Shown here in pieces: positions 1 to 11,874 of a DNA stretch of 64,000 bases. The position numbers and the translations under genes are program-made. Source of the stretch: Mansonella perstans (lineage: Eukaryota > Nematoda > Chromadorea > Rhabditida > Onchocercidae). Location: the NCBI GenBank assembly GCA_037074765.1, contig JBAMDO010000094.1, forward strand, positions 124,001-188,000, read 5' to 3'. The notes below the pieces were generated by a model. It worked only from the letters and a program-made list of their open reading frames with translations, was not told the DNA's origin and ran no database searches. Each line of letters starts with the position of its first letter. Positions within the stretch are counted from its first letter, which is position 1.

Positions 1-1
1 G

Positions 2-3000
2 ATTTTGGTTGTTCACGGTATTGGCCAGAAAGGATATGAAAATCTAATTGCAAAAAATACCGACCAGTAAGATTTGCTACTTGATAATGACTTTGAGCTC
101 TTTTTGTGATTACTTTTGTAATTTACACTGATGTTATTATTAAATTTGCTCTATATTATTATTTTACTTCCACATAATTATGTTTATAATGAACTATAAC
201 AGTACGCTGCGGCGAGAAGTGTTCGATTATTTTAATCCCAACTGTTCTCGTCAAATCAGATTCAAGAGTCAACAAAACTTTTTTTACAGGGTCCGTGAAG
301 CCATATACACTTGCATGGATAAACATTATTCGGATGAGAAAAGTCGTCCAATGGTTTTACCAGTGGAATGGAGAGCAGCTTTAATTTTAGATGGTGGTAT
401 TACCGATTATGTCACTTTACCAAAGATGTCCTCAATGCGTAATACTTTAAATTCAACGGCAATGGATATTATGTATTATCAATCTCCGCTGTATCGAAAT
501 GAAGTAAGGTTTTTCATTATATATTTCTTTTGAATTAGTTTTTCATTATATTTTTTTTTTCAAAAAGTCCACTTTTTGTTTATTCTTTTTCATTGTTATC
601 GTTTCTCAACTGTAATACTTTATAATCATTAACTAAACTAAACTAAATGTAATTTAATAGATCGCTTCTTCACCGTTGCAAGATTTTTTCTTTAATTTCG
701 TTGACCAATCCGATTGACCAACTTTTTATTTCTTTCTCTTTCTCTTTCTCTGTCTTTCTGTCTTTATCCCATTTAAATTTTCAGATTATGGAAGGTTTGA
801 TACGGTCGTTAAATAGCGTCTACAGTTTGTTTGTAAAAAATCATCCTGATTTTGATGGACCGATCTCAATTTATGCTCACTCACTTGGTTCTGTTATGTG
901 TTATGATCTGCTGACTTGTTGGTCTCCTCTTGTTTTGTACGATAAATATGTAGCTGAAATGATTGTGAGTATTTTTGAAAAACCACAGATAAATATTTTG
1001 TGAATTTCGATGTTTATCTTTATTTATCTGTGACAGAGTAGGAAAATAGATTTTTATTCCCAAGTAATGAGTAATAGTTGAATAAAGTTTAAGTATCTTT
1101 AAAATAGTGATTTGAGATGGGATTGCAGAAAATTAGCTTGACTGTAAGTCACATTCATGTTTATTTTAGGAACAACAATTGGCAATGAAAGCAGAACATG
1201 CTGAAATACTAAATAGCTTCCAAGAAGCTCGGTTAAAGTATTTATATTTTCACTTTCTTACATTCCAATCGTTTTTTGTTTTGTAATTTAGTTACATATA
1301 TGTGTGTAGGTAGTCTTTTGGAAAGGGAGCAGACTTAATTGTGTCGTACAAAATGGATTTTAAGGTAATCATCTACATAAATCGTAAGCTGTGCAAAAAA
1401 GATTGCAATCCCTTTGTTGTAAAGGTTGTTACTTTTAGCAGAAAGAAACTTAATTTCTTCACCATTTAATGAATCAGTATTATTTCTATTTCATTTCTAA
1501 CAGTATTAGCAACAGTTACAGAACGAACTATAACTTTCCAAGCGGGTCCGCAGTGCAATCACAATCACCCTGAAATTTGAGAATTAACTCTTCTCTTTCG
1601 TTGCTGTAGCACTTAATTCAAAATTTGACTAGAAATTGAACTAAATCTCCAACATCTCTAGCATTGGGGGATCGTTGGGATCAGAAGCCAATGGAAAATT
1701 CCGCAGATCGTTCATTCTACTTAGGCCATCTGTAAATTAGGTTAACCATTTTTCGCTTATCTTAATTTACCAATCTTTCAGAATGCGTCTTTTTTTTTGT
1801 TTTTAGACTTTTGGAACTTTATGGTGGATTTCATCACGCTTTCATAACGCAGAAACAAAAGCTGAATTTTAAGGTCATTTCTTTTCCGCATTTTTTTCTC
1901 TGAAGCAGTTGATACTTTTTTTTTCGAATTAAAAGATGCTTTATTTTTACTTGAAGTCATAGATTCCTCTTTTATTACGCTATTGTTTCAGGTTAAAAAC
2001 ATGTTTTGTGTTGGCTCGCCTCTTGCTATTTTCTTAATTATGAGAGGTTCAACAGCATTTGTTCCTGAAACCGTTGGTCTCAAGAGAATATACAATATTT
2101 TTCATCCGTACGATCCAGTGGTACATTTTTAAATTCTACAAGATTGTATATTAAATGTAAATAGCAATTGTGAAATTAAAATCATTCATTTTCAACACCG
2201 ATATTTCTAGGCATATCGATTGGAACCGTTGGTGCATAAACAATATCGTTTAATTCGACCTATTAAATTATTTAGTGCGATTGATCTACGATCATTGCGA
2301 GACTATGCTCTTATTCCACCGGAAGTAAGTACGTTCTTTCCGGTGATAGTTGGAAGTGATTTCGTTCACATATGCTAGCAATTCCCAATTTTTCTATGGC
2401 AGTAGTTATATCATACCATAGGATAACTCTCTGTAATGTCAGGTAGGAGATAGTACTTTTTCCTCAAATACCTATATTTTATAAACTGATTTTTATTAAC
2501 TTCGATTTTCATGTTATCGTCATTTTTATTTTGGAAGACGAGAGTTCCTTTCTTTTTATTTTAACTATCTTGTTAAATATCATACTATTATATTATTGCT
2601 CGTTTGATGTTCCGTTTCAAAATTTAAGCCTCTTTTCTAGATCAGTAAAGCTTACATCAAGAAGATAAAAATAAAAGAAAAAGTTGAAAAAGAGAAAGAT
2701 GTTCGAGTAGCAGATAGTGGCGACAAGGATCATGAAGAAATTGAGGAAGAGGATGAAGCTGAAAGTGATGATTCATCGGCCTTACGACCCAGTAGTCCAG
2801 GTGTGATCGTTTACGGATTCGATTCTAAATCTTCACGACAAAAATTGGATAGGTTCAAATTGTTTATCCCGTTTTGTTCCTTCTTTGTTACGAAGTTAAC
2901 AAACTTTATGATTCCGAGAAATTGTTCAGTTTGGTTTTATAACCTGTTAACCACTTTTCATTTTAGGTTCGTCACCACGAAGTTTAACGCCTCCACCATC

Positions 3001-3739
3001 AGAAATCGGCGATAGTAAGAAGAGTTGGTGGAAATTTGGAAGCAGTCGAAAAGAGAAAGAAGCTGGCGAGGGGTGTTTTGAGGAAGTTAAATTAAATGAA
3101 GTCCAGAAACTGATAGAAGGAATTCCTATCGAAGAAAGTAGGTTTCATTTTTGTCTTGAAAAACTGATTCATCGTATCAGATCATTAATATTAAATATTA
3201 TAGATGGTAACAAATGTAAACAGATAAAAACAATATTGTCTTATAATACATATTATTGCTTGACAATCTCTTTCATACCGCTATATAATCTCGAGCTTCA
3301 CAGTGATATGATCCTATCAACAGTTTAAGATCAGTAGATGAACATTTGCCAGGATAACATCAGCTTTTTTTGAGAAAATGATGTTGACTGTATCAACCGT
3401 CTAGCAGTACTTTCGGCATCAAATAATATGTGAAAAGTTACAACATTCCCAGCATACAGTATATCGAATGCATTTTCCATAAAACATATATAATCTTTAT
3501 GTATCAGAGTTTTATTTTTTCCTCATTATTATGATGGAGGTGTATGTTTTTAAAATTTTTAAAGTTATTTTTAAGGATTGCCATATCGTATAGATTATCA
3601 AGTACAGCCGCAAATTACTGATCGTAGTTACTGGTCAGTGTTGAAGAGTCATTTTGCTTATTGGGCTAATCCCGATATTGCGGCATTTATTGTCAATTGT
3701 TTATATCGCGAAGACAAAAAGCAAAGCGACAAGTGTTGA
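2..3739 (+). CDS. DDHD1: DDHD1-type phosphatidic-acid-preferring phospholipase A1 (5' end outside window)
   Basis: Family role: intracellular phospholipase A1 that cleaves phosphatidic acid/phosphatidylinositol at Golgi, ER or mitochondrial membranes (C. elegans relative IPLA-1). Exons read as 2-66, 290-503, 785-964, 1170-1237, 1807-1873, 1992-2120, 2211-2324, 2641-2800, 2967-3137 and 3576-3739; all ten junctions keep phase and the frame ends at TGA 3737-3739. The first exon opens with VVHGIGQK, followed by LPVEWR and NSTAMDIMYYQSPLYR, which closely resemble human DDHD1. The lipase nucleophile lies in AHSLGS (about 870-890). The DDHD domain follows: FCVGSPLA and HPYDPVAYRLEPL, then an acidic/serine-rich linker (2641-3137), then IDYQVQPQ and SHFAYWANPD. 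The initiator and N-terminal region are missing because the window starts inside the gene. The exon at 203-289 was excluded because skipping it preserves phase and the family alignment. Confidence 0.93.
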
Positions 3740-4188
3740 AAAGTTCGTGCAAAGATATGGATGATCTTTCATTAATTTACTGTATGTTTAAGTGATGATT
3801 TTCCTTATTTTTCTTCTTTCAATTGAAATTTTTCATTTGTAATTTAAAATTAGGCAGATATTTGCATATGATAATGTCATTCTCTCTGAATTTGGTTTAG
3901 TTTTTTTGGAATCAATTTCAGAATTAATTGCTGTGGTTAATGCCTAACAGACTTTAGTATGATGTTACACTACATCCAGTGTCTCCTGTTAGCGGCACGA
4001 AATCAGCTGGTCACCAAAATGGGGATGAAAATCCCAAAGAAAAACTTTGAGCTATAAATTCTAAAATCCAACACACATTGTTAGCTCACACTATTTCATC
4101 GCATTCATTGAAGATAATTTTTCCAAGCGTTTTTGAAATAATTTCAAGTATTCTTATGTATATTTTTTTCCATTATTTCTGTGCATAG

Positions 4189-4244
4189 GATTTTTTACTG
4201 TCGGGTTCCTCTCGCGATTTTTTACTTTCGGGTTCCTCTCGCGA
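4189..4244 (+). repeat. 27-bp direct tandem duplication
   Basis: Two adjacent copies of a 27-bp unit containing TCGGGTTCCTCTCGC, differing at one position. It is a GC-richer patch in an AT-rich background, followed within 40 bp by a small palindrome, GGGATGGAATTTCCC. Confidence 0.85.
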
Positions 4245-6000
4245 TAATTTATAGACATAAACGGGATGGAATTTCCCGTTATATCATCTATTAAATTTTG
4301 AATATGAGGATATTGTATCCGTTACTTTTCATGGAATTATACGTGTACATTTGGTTATTCAAGTGATCATTGCTTTCGAGTGTACCATTTCTTTCTGTAG
4401 CGTTTATTTTAAAAAAAATTTGTGAGTTTTCTTCAAGCATTAAATCATGATTTCGAAGATTCGAAGTACCATCCGCAGAAGGAAAATTTTATAGGTTCAG
4501 AAACGTATTCTAATGAAATTCTAGGAAAGCTAATTTCAGTGGAAAATTAATAGCTAAAATGCAGTTTTGGTGGAAAATCTTCATAGTTATCATCAAACAT
4601 ACGTTAATTCATTTTCCTATGATCTGACTGTAACACACTGTTATTAATAAACAGCTGCAATCTTTAGTATTTAAAGTTTCAAAAACCAACAATAGTAATA
4701 AAATATCATAAGTGATACGCAAAGATGACAGTGATGAAGACAAGGATGCTTGATGATAGATTTAAATTTGATTTAATTCTTTAAATTCTAGTTTTTTTTT
4801 TCCAGTATAAATGGTTATTGATGTTATTCATTTGTATGAGATACTGGGAACAAATGTAAGGAAATATATATATTTTTTAACAAAATATAGAAATATCAAA
4901 GTTTCGAATAATGAAATGCACGGGTCCTTTGTGAATGCGGAAGGGTTCTTTTGAAGTGTACTTTATTTAATTCTAGCTAACTGTAAAATGGTTCTGTTTC
5001 AAACGTATACTCAATAATAGTTTCATTCAACAATAAATAAGGTTTTCCTTCTTCATCTTCAATGCAGAAAATTTATCGCATAAAGAATAAAGGAACAAAA
5101 TTTTAAATGGTGTTTGATTCTAGTGGTAATTTTCTCAGAGTTCTTGGAAAATGTTCCATCGTATCAGTCAGATCAAGAAAATGTGTTTAATTACAAAATC
5201 TATGCAATAATTCTACTTAAATAATCCATCAAGTTTTATTAGGCAATTAAATTCAACTTTTGTTTGATCAACTAAATTTAATTATCTACTTTTAGCTTTG
5301 ATCCCTTTCATGTAATATTATTGGATATTAATCAGTCAAAATCAATGAAATTCCGTATTTTTAAAATACAACATATTATGTTATTCATTAAAATAATTTA
5401 TTACGAATGATTTTATGAAAAATAGAAATTTTTTAAATTTTTTGAATGTGTAAATATATCAAAAGATAGAAAAGATGTATCGATGTCATAGCGAAACATT
5501 GTTTTTTTTTTTTATTTTATTGTCATGAGAAATAGAAGAAATTATGATGATTAAAGCGACGATGATATTGAAATCAACTTTAACATTCATTCGATATTAT
5601 GGCTCAGTAGAACAAGATAAATCTTTTCCGCATATAATTGTTTATAAAAAAGCTCACATACGTACGTGATATTCACGTAACCAAAGTGAAAAGCGAAATA
5701 AATTCGGCAATACAATTTAAAGCTCTTTTGAAGTACTTCAAGATATTTGATATGCCTTTATTGATTAGGTGAAAAGCTTAATTGAAGAATAAAACAAATC
5801 ATCGTGTCGGCATAAAATCGAAGTAAATTTTTCTTTCAATTTAAATTTTTTTCTTTTTTTAATTTTCATATAGTTTTCATAGAGTAAAAATTTAATTTTC
5901 ATATAGTTTTTCTAATGTAATTGATTATAATAATGTAAGTGAGCGATAATGTCGAAATTTTTTCTCACATTTCAAATCATCATAACAAAGAGCTATTGTA

Positions 6001-6062
6001 ATAATTATGATCTACTGTAACAATTATGATCTACTGTAACAATTATGACTTATTGTAACCTA
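6001..6062 (+). repeat. About 20-bp tandem repeat, three copies
   Basis: Repeated AACAATTATGATCTACTGT, the last copies diverged. Confidence 0.75.
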
Positions 6063-6383
6063 TTGTAACAATTAAGCTCATACTTCTAACCTATCATCAA
6101 TGTAATCCTTTCTTTGTGTATTCATAAAAAATACATTTCTTTGTCTAAATAACCCATCCATCCAATCCAATCCGACTACATTGTAGATTTTTTTTTATTA
6201 TAAAAGCTGAAATCCTTTGTTTGTCTTTGTTGCATTATCCATAATACACTACAATAGAGATGAAATCAACGTAAGGCACATCCGTTCTGTAACTAAACGT
6301 AATCAAATATAACCAAACGTAACGGTATCCGGAGATTTCCAATCACGTATTTGCACAACAAAGGAACCAAAGATCATCGAAGT

Positions 6384-6440
6384 TCACTTCTACACGTTTC
6401 ACTTCTACACGTTTCACTTCCACACGTTTCACTTCCACAA
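6384..6440 (+). repeat. 15-bp tandem repeat, about four copies
   Basis: Unit CACTTCTACACGTTT; the third and fourth copies have CC for CT (CACTTCCACACG). Confidence 0.85.
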
Positions 6441-7232
6441 TTCACTTTCACATGCAACGGATACACGCATGCATAAAGTAGTATTTATACGTATGCATAT
6501 ATAGTAGCTTGATACAATCCTAAACCTCTTTTACAAGGTATCTTAAAAATTACCTTGTAGAAATCATTTACATTATATTGAAACGAGAAAAATGATGAAT
6601 ATATCTTCAAATTATTTGAGTTTATGATAGGAATTAAAAAATGTACAGTGTAAATTAATAAAATCATTCAACTTTTTTTAACATTATCCAGTATTAAATT
6701 TTGAATTAAATTCCTTAATTTTATTCGAAATTCATTTAAGTTTTAAGAATTTTTCAGTGAACTATTCAAAATAAACCATCAAAAATGAGGATAACATATA
6801 AAAAGTGTAAAAATATTAATAATAAATATACACTTCTATACTTCAATTGTTCCATAAATTATTTTCTTTTTCTTCAGTACATATTTTGTAAAGAAATAAT
6901 TAATTTTTAAACTTACGATTAATTCACGTGAACAAATCTTAATTATTGCGTGAAGCTTTCAAGAAGATCATTAATTGACGTATGTTTCATTTTATTCTAT
7001 CATATCGATAATGTTGATCTGGTAAGATCGAGCAGAATTAATTCCCTATAAGTCATGTAATCGATCGGAATCAGTTCCAATCAATAATCGATTGATCATA
7101 CCTTATATAGTCCCTTACTATTCAGAAATCCCATAGCAATAGCTTAGCAATGATATGAAAGGGCGGGGAATCAATATGAAAGGGCGGAGCATTACTGTAT
7201 AATAATGAATTCAGTGTAATGTATGCAGGTTT

Positions 7233-7345
7233 AGTGAAGGGTGACGGAGGTGACGTAGAGTGACGTTATCTGTCTGGAACTAAGTGAAGGGTGACGGACG
7301 TGACGTAGAGTGACGTTATCTATCTGGAACTAAGTGAAGGTTAAG
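7233..7345 (+). repeat. 50-bp tandem duplication plus partial third copy
   Basis: Units start at 7233 and 7283 with AGTGAAGGGTGACGGA and contain GTGACGTAGAGTGACGTTATC; a truncated third copy begins at 7333. The unit holds TGACG half-sites (CREB/ATF-like), so a regulatory use is possible, but this is inference. Confidence 0.85.
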
Positions 7346-7669
7346 CTCGGAAATAACTTCAAGTTCACGTTAAATGCTACAAAAAAAAAGGAATAAACAG
7401 AGATAAATGATAAAAGTATGTTGTAGTAAACGTAAGGATCTGACCTTTTTCCGCCTATACGTTTCATTCCTTTAAAACAAAAGTGAACTTCACAGTCATT
7501 AATATTACTGCTGATTTTTTTTTTAAACAGTTTTCATTATATCGTTTGTGGGACAGTTCTTGCAGTATGAACACACATTTCATTCATACTGGTTTTTTAC
7601 TTCAACGCACTGATAAATTAGTTTCGGATTTTTTTTACAGTTAAGATTTCTGTAAAGTTATCATGAAAT

Positions 7670-8108
7670 GGATCGATTATTGTGAAATAGAACTGATTTA
7701 TGAAATAGTTATTATGAAATAGAACTGATTTACGAAATAGTTATTATGAAATAGAACTGATTTATGAAATAGTTATTATGAAATAGAACTGGTTTATGAA
7801 ATAGTTATTATGAAATAGAACTGATTTATGAAATAGTTATTATGAAATAGAACTGATTTATATGAAATAGTTATTATGAAATAGAACTGATTTACGAAAT
7901 AGTTATTATGAAATAGAACTGATTTATGAAATAGTTATTATGAAATAGAACTGATTTATGAAATAGTTATTATGAAATAGAACTGATTTATGAAATAGTT
8001 ATTATGAAATAGAACTGATTTATGAAATAGTTATTATGAAATAGAACTGATTTATGAAATAGTTATTATGAAATAGAACTGATTTATGAAATAGTTATTG
8101 TGAAATAG
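7670..8108 (+). repeat. 32-bp minisatellite, about 13 copies
   Basis: Unit is TGAAATAGAACTGATT followed by TATGAAATAGTTATTA, itself built from two diverged 16-bp halves. Copies are nearly identical apart from TTTACG/TTTATG variants, one GGTTTATG variant and one copy with a 2-bp insertion near 7860. It lies about 315 bp upstream of the Tudor-gene start codon. Confidence 0.95.
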
Positions 8109-8422
8109 AACTTCTTTCTCGCAGAATCTCAGGATTCTTATGGAACTTACCGTACTTTTTTATCGTCTTATTGACCAATATTTTCTTGTTTCCGTCTTTC
8201 TGTAGCATTCCAACTTGCATTTGCATAAATTACAATTTAAGTTAAAATTTGAGAAGCAACTCTTTATTGAAATCTTTATTGAATTTATTATATGATGAAG
8301 TTCTATAGAGAAATTTGGAAATTTTGGTTTTGCAAAGTTAGCTATTAATGCGGGAATGGAAATATTAGTTTTTTGCCAAAATTCTTTTCAGAAGATATAA
8401 AATAAACAGCCAAGGGGAAACA

Positions 8423-10282
8423 ATGAAGCAGCCAGTCAGTTGTACACGATTTCAGATATGCAATTTGCCACCGCTAGAACTTCCTACAGTCGTTGGTAAT
8501 TTCGCTTATATTCGGATTGTTAACATTGGAGGTAGTAAGCTTTGTGTTTTTCGGAAAGTGCAGTAGCAGAAGTGAATCAAGTCATTTTAAGCTAGCGGAG
8601 ACAGATCTTTTAGTTAAGACTGTAGACTATATACTACGAACAAGATTCTTAAGATTATAAAATATATGGAGCAGCAGTGTTTAAGAAGGATCTTATGAAT
8701 TATCCTAGGAGTTAGTTTAAGCAGTTGGAAGGAAATCGTTAATGGAATTGAATCGATCATGCATAATTTAATCTTTACTGAAAAATTTAAAAGATAGTGT
8801 ATCCATATCATTGCAAAAAGGACAGTAAAAAAATTTTAAATAGTCGAACATGTCAATAATGATAATGAAATGATGCTGATATCGATAGATCCGTGGTATC
8901 ACTGATTGATATCGGCAACGAAATCTGAGTTGCACTATTTAACATGACTTGTTACTTTTCATTTAAAGGTATGGGGAAATTCGGCACTCTAGAAAGGAAC
9001 CGTCTATTATTGGATGATTTGAAGGAAATGCTCAACGATGTGAAATCAGCTAGTTGTAAACCCATTTTCGATCCAGCAATTGGAGAGATTGTTCTCGTGA
9101 AGTTAGTTTAAAAATGGATATTATTTTGCTATTTCGTTATTTGAGCAAATATTTTCAAACACATTTACTTATTTCTAAATATGATACTTGCAACCTTTTT
9201 TTGACACGAAATGTTAAGACGAAATTGGCTTGGAAAGTGTCAATAGCACATAAAAATTATAAACTTCATGAATTTTTAAAATCTCGTGAAACCAGAATTT
9301 TTTGGCTTCTGGTTAATATGATACTTCATGTTGATTCCTGTGACATGTAATTTTTAGGATCGGTGAAATATTTTTCGTGAGTGCGTTCTGTGCAAAATGT
9401 ACTTCATGACATGTACGGTAGGCTGCAGATGAATAAGCTTTAGGTTTCGATCGTTTGTTTATTATTACTATGTTCAATTTTTTTATTTAAAATTTCTTAA
9501 GACTTATTTGATTGATTCTGATTCCACTATGAAAGTAGGATTAGATCAGCTGTACGTCATTGGTGAAGAATTGTTGAAAATACCTCCACAAGCTTTTCTG
9601 ATGTTACTGGATGTTGGTATTAAAGATTTTCAGAATATGTCTCGGAAAGCGGCGAAACATTCGTAAGTAAAATGATAATATGAAATCAAAATGGAAAGAT
9701 TTGTGACATAGGAAACATGTTGCTTGGAGATATTGATGCTGGTAATTTTTTTGATGATGATAAAAGTAGTGTTCCTTCCTTTCTGGTATATGTAGTGCTA
9801 GGTCGCTTGACGTAGAATGGTAATACGAGACTTTTCATATTTGAAATATTGAAAATGTACTGTTTAGCTTCAAATTGCTACATAAATTGTCAAATTGTTT
9901 ACATCAGATAGATAGTACAATTTTTCCAAATACAAATCAGGTAGATGTTAACAGCGCAACGCTAGCTGATTTTGCAATACTAATCGAGGAATTTTAACTT
10001 GTTGAGTAATTGAATAACTACTAATTCGTATTCGGAAACGATCACTTATGAGAGAAGATGTTCACAGAATTTCTCGAGGAAGTTTTAAGCAAGATTAACT
10101 TCAGATTTGTTCTGATTGTGTGGTTGTGTGATATTTTTAGACTTTTTTTTGCAGGACAAATGCAAGACTCTGCCGTTTATTTCAATACCGATTATGATGA
10201 ATTACTAACCGATGACGACAGTTTTTCGGGAGATTCATCTGTTGGTTTTAAAGATGAACGATCAGTTGTCTCATTGTGTTAG
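8423..10282 (+). CDS. Tudor-domain protein, small, model uncertain
   Basis: Probable exons: 8423-8534 (ATG start), 8969-9101, an unresolved piece near 9358-9415, 9502-9662 and 10141-10282 (TAG). The first exon reads TVVGNFAYIRIVNIGG; the second contains IGEIVLVK; the 9502 exon reads YLIDSDSTMKVGLDQL then GEELLKIPPQAF. This is the typical end of an extended Tudor module (FIDYGN...L..LP..L..LPPQA). Tudor domains bind dimethyl-arginine and act in germ granules and piRNA pathways. The tail at 10141 is acidic and serine-rich (TDDDSFSGDSS) and joins the previous exon in phase. Junctions 8534/8969 and 9662/10141 are phase-consistent. The exon linking 9101 to 9502, which should carry the WYRA-like core, cannot be made to fit cleanly: one frame has a TGA, another requires a 19-nt exon. 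The gene may therefore be decaying like its downstream neighbour. Confidence 0.6.
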
Positions 10283-10525
10283 AGCAGTAGTGAGGTGAAT
10301 TTCAAACAACTTTATGGATTGGATTGTTTCGGATTTGTTTGAAACAAGATTTTGTTGTCACCATTATTTTTGTCTTTTTTTGGGAATGGAGAATTTTTGA
10401 GCGTTATTTTTTAGCATTTTATGAAACGTGTTGTGCTGTGAATTATTTCAAATATAAAGATACTTTAGTAATTTAAGTGTATAATACCATGCATGTTTCT
10501 TGTAATATAAGTTTTATTAACAGTA

Positions 10526-10531
10526 AATAAA
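10526..10531 (+). promoter_or_regulatory. Candidate polyadenylation signal AATAAA
   Basis: Canonical hexamer about 245 bp after the TAG of the first Tudor-like gene and before any exon of the second Tudor module. It supports treating the two modules as separate genes. Confidence 0.5.
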
Positions 10532-11874
10532 GAAACAAAAATCAACTGTGTTAATGAGTGCAGTTTTGCTGTACTGTTTTTAGTTAGCGTGTACTACGAC
10601 AATTGTAGAACTAAAGATATTCAAAAAATTTACTTGACAAGATCAGGAAAAGCTTTTTCCCTGCATGTATACTTTAAGTCATTAAAGTGACGGTTCTACT
10701 TTTCATTGCAATGACTGAATTTGCAATTATAATGAAACACGTTTTAAATTAGGTGTTGGAAATCATATTATAATTACTGTTTGTCATGTTTGCAAGGCTT
10801 TTTTTAAAAAAGTTGAATAGAAGAATGACGAGTGTCCTTGGAAGTAGCTGATTTTAGTTGGAAGTTGTTGGAGAGCAATACGTGTTCCAACTGAGGTTAT
10901 CTTAGCAACATTAATTTTCAAAATTGTTTTAAAATTATAATGTTAATGAGATAGTGAGCATGTTGAAAAGCTGGAAATTTTCCATTTATTTCTTTTCGAA
11001 AAGTTCATCTGTAATTATATGATAGCGGTACAAATGTTATTTTGAATGACTCGGTGATTACGGTAATTCTACTGATTTCATATGTTAATTTATAGAATTC
11101 AGAGTTGGATTTATTTTATTTACATTTTTTGGATGATCCAATTGGTTTCGGTGACGTGAGAATTCATTCTACATCTCTGGGAAGCACTGTAATATTTGGC
11201 ATAGATTGCTGAAGGTACCTGACTGACTTGCAATGTGATAGTAAGTATAACTTTTCATTAAATCTGGGAAACAAATTTTTTTCGTGAAATTTAATGCCCT
11301 ATTGCATAGTACCGATTCATAAAATATTCCTTCGTTTTCGTTGTCTTAGTCAGTATTTTATTTCATATTTCAACTCTGATTCCTTTGATTTTTTAGTTCA
11401 AGCAGTCAACTAGACCGAGAATTTTTTTTCTTTCTTGTTTAAGCATGAAGAAATGACATTGGAATTTTATTTTAAACTTTGAAAAATTTACAAATTACTT
11501 TTTAATAAGTATCACTATCGAAGTTTTTACAGACATGGAAATTTGTACAGGTGAGCGATACATTGGAGTCGCATGCTGAACTTTTTTATGGTAATGAACA
11601 AGTGGATGTAAAATTGAGAGGCTAATTCAGAGTAGCATTTGCATGCCGACTTTCATGTTCCACTCCAAAATTATTCAGTGATAATGTATGCAATATAAAT
11701 TCTCTATTTTATATTGTTAATCACATCATTATTGCTTTTTAAGCTGTATTTATTTGCATTTATAATTCAAAAATATTTGTTTGCAAAATTCAAGTTTTTG
11801 TAACAGTTAAAAATCGTCCACAAACTGTTGTGTTAATTGAGTGAAGTTATTTCTATTGTCTTTATTTTGCACAG

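Larger units (their letters stand above)
3740..8422. other. Intergenic DNA with several tandem repeats
   Basis: No convincing coding exon on either strand. The stretch is very AT-rich. AATAAA-like motifs such as near 4647 and 5031 could serve the DDHD1 gene. From about 6000 onward it is dense in short tandem repeats, listed separately. Confidence 0.7.

Noticed and set aside
203..289. Extra DDHD1 exon (TLRREVFDYFN...)
   Set aside because: Splicing directly from 66 to 290 keeps phase and matches the DDHD1 family alignment; the extra residues have no counterpart.
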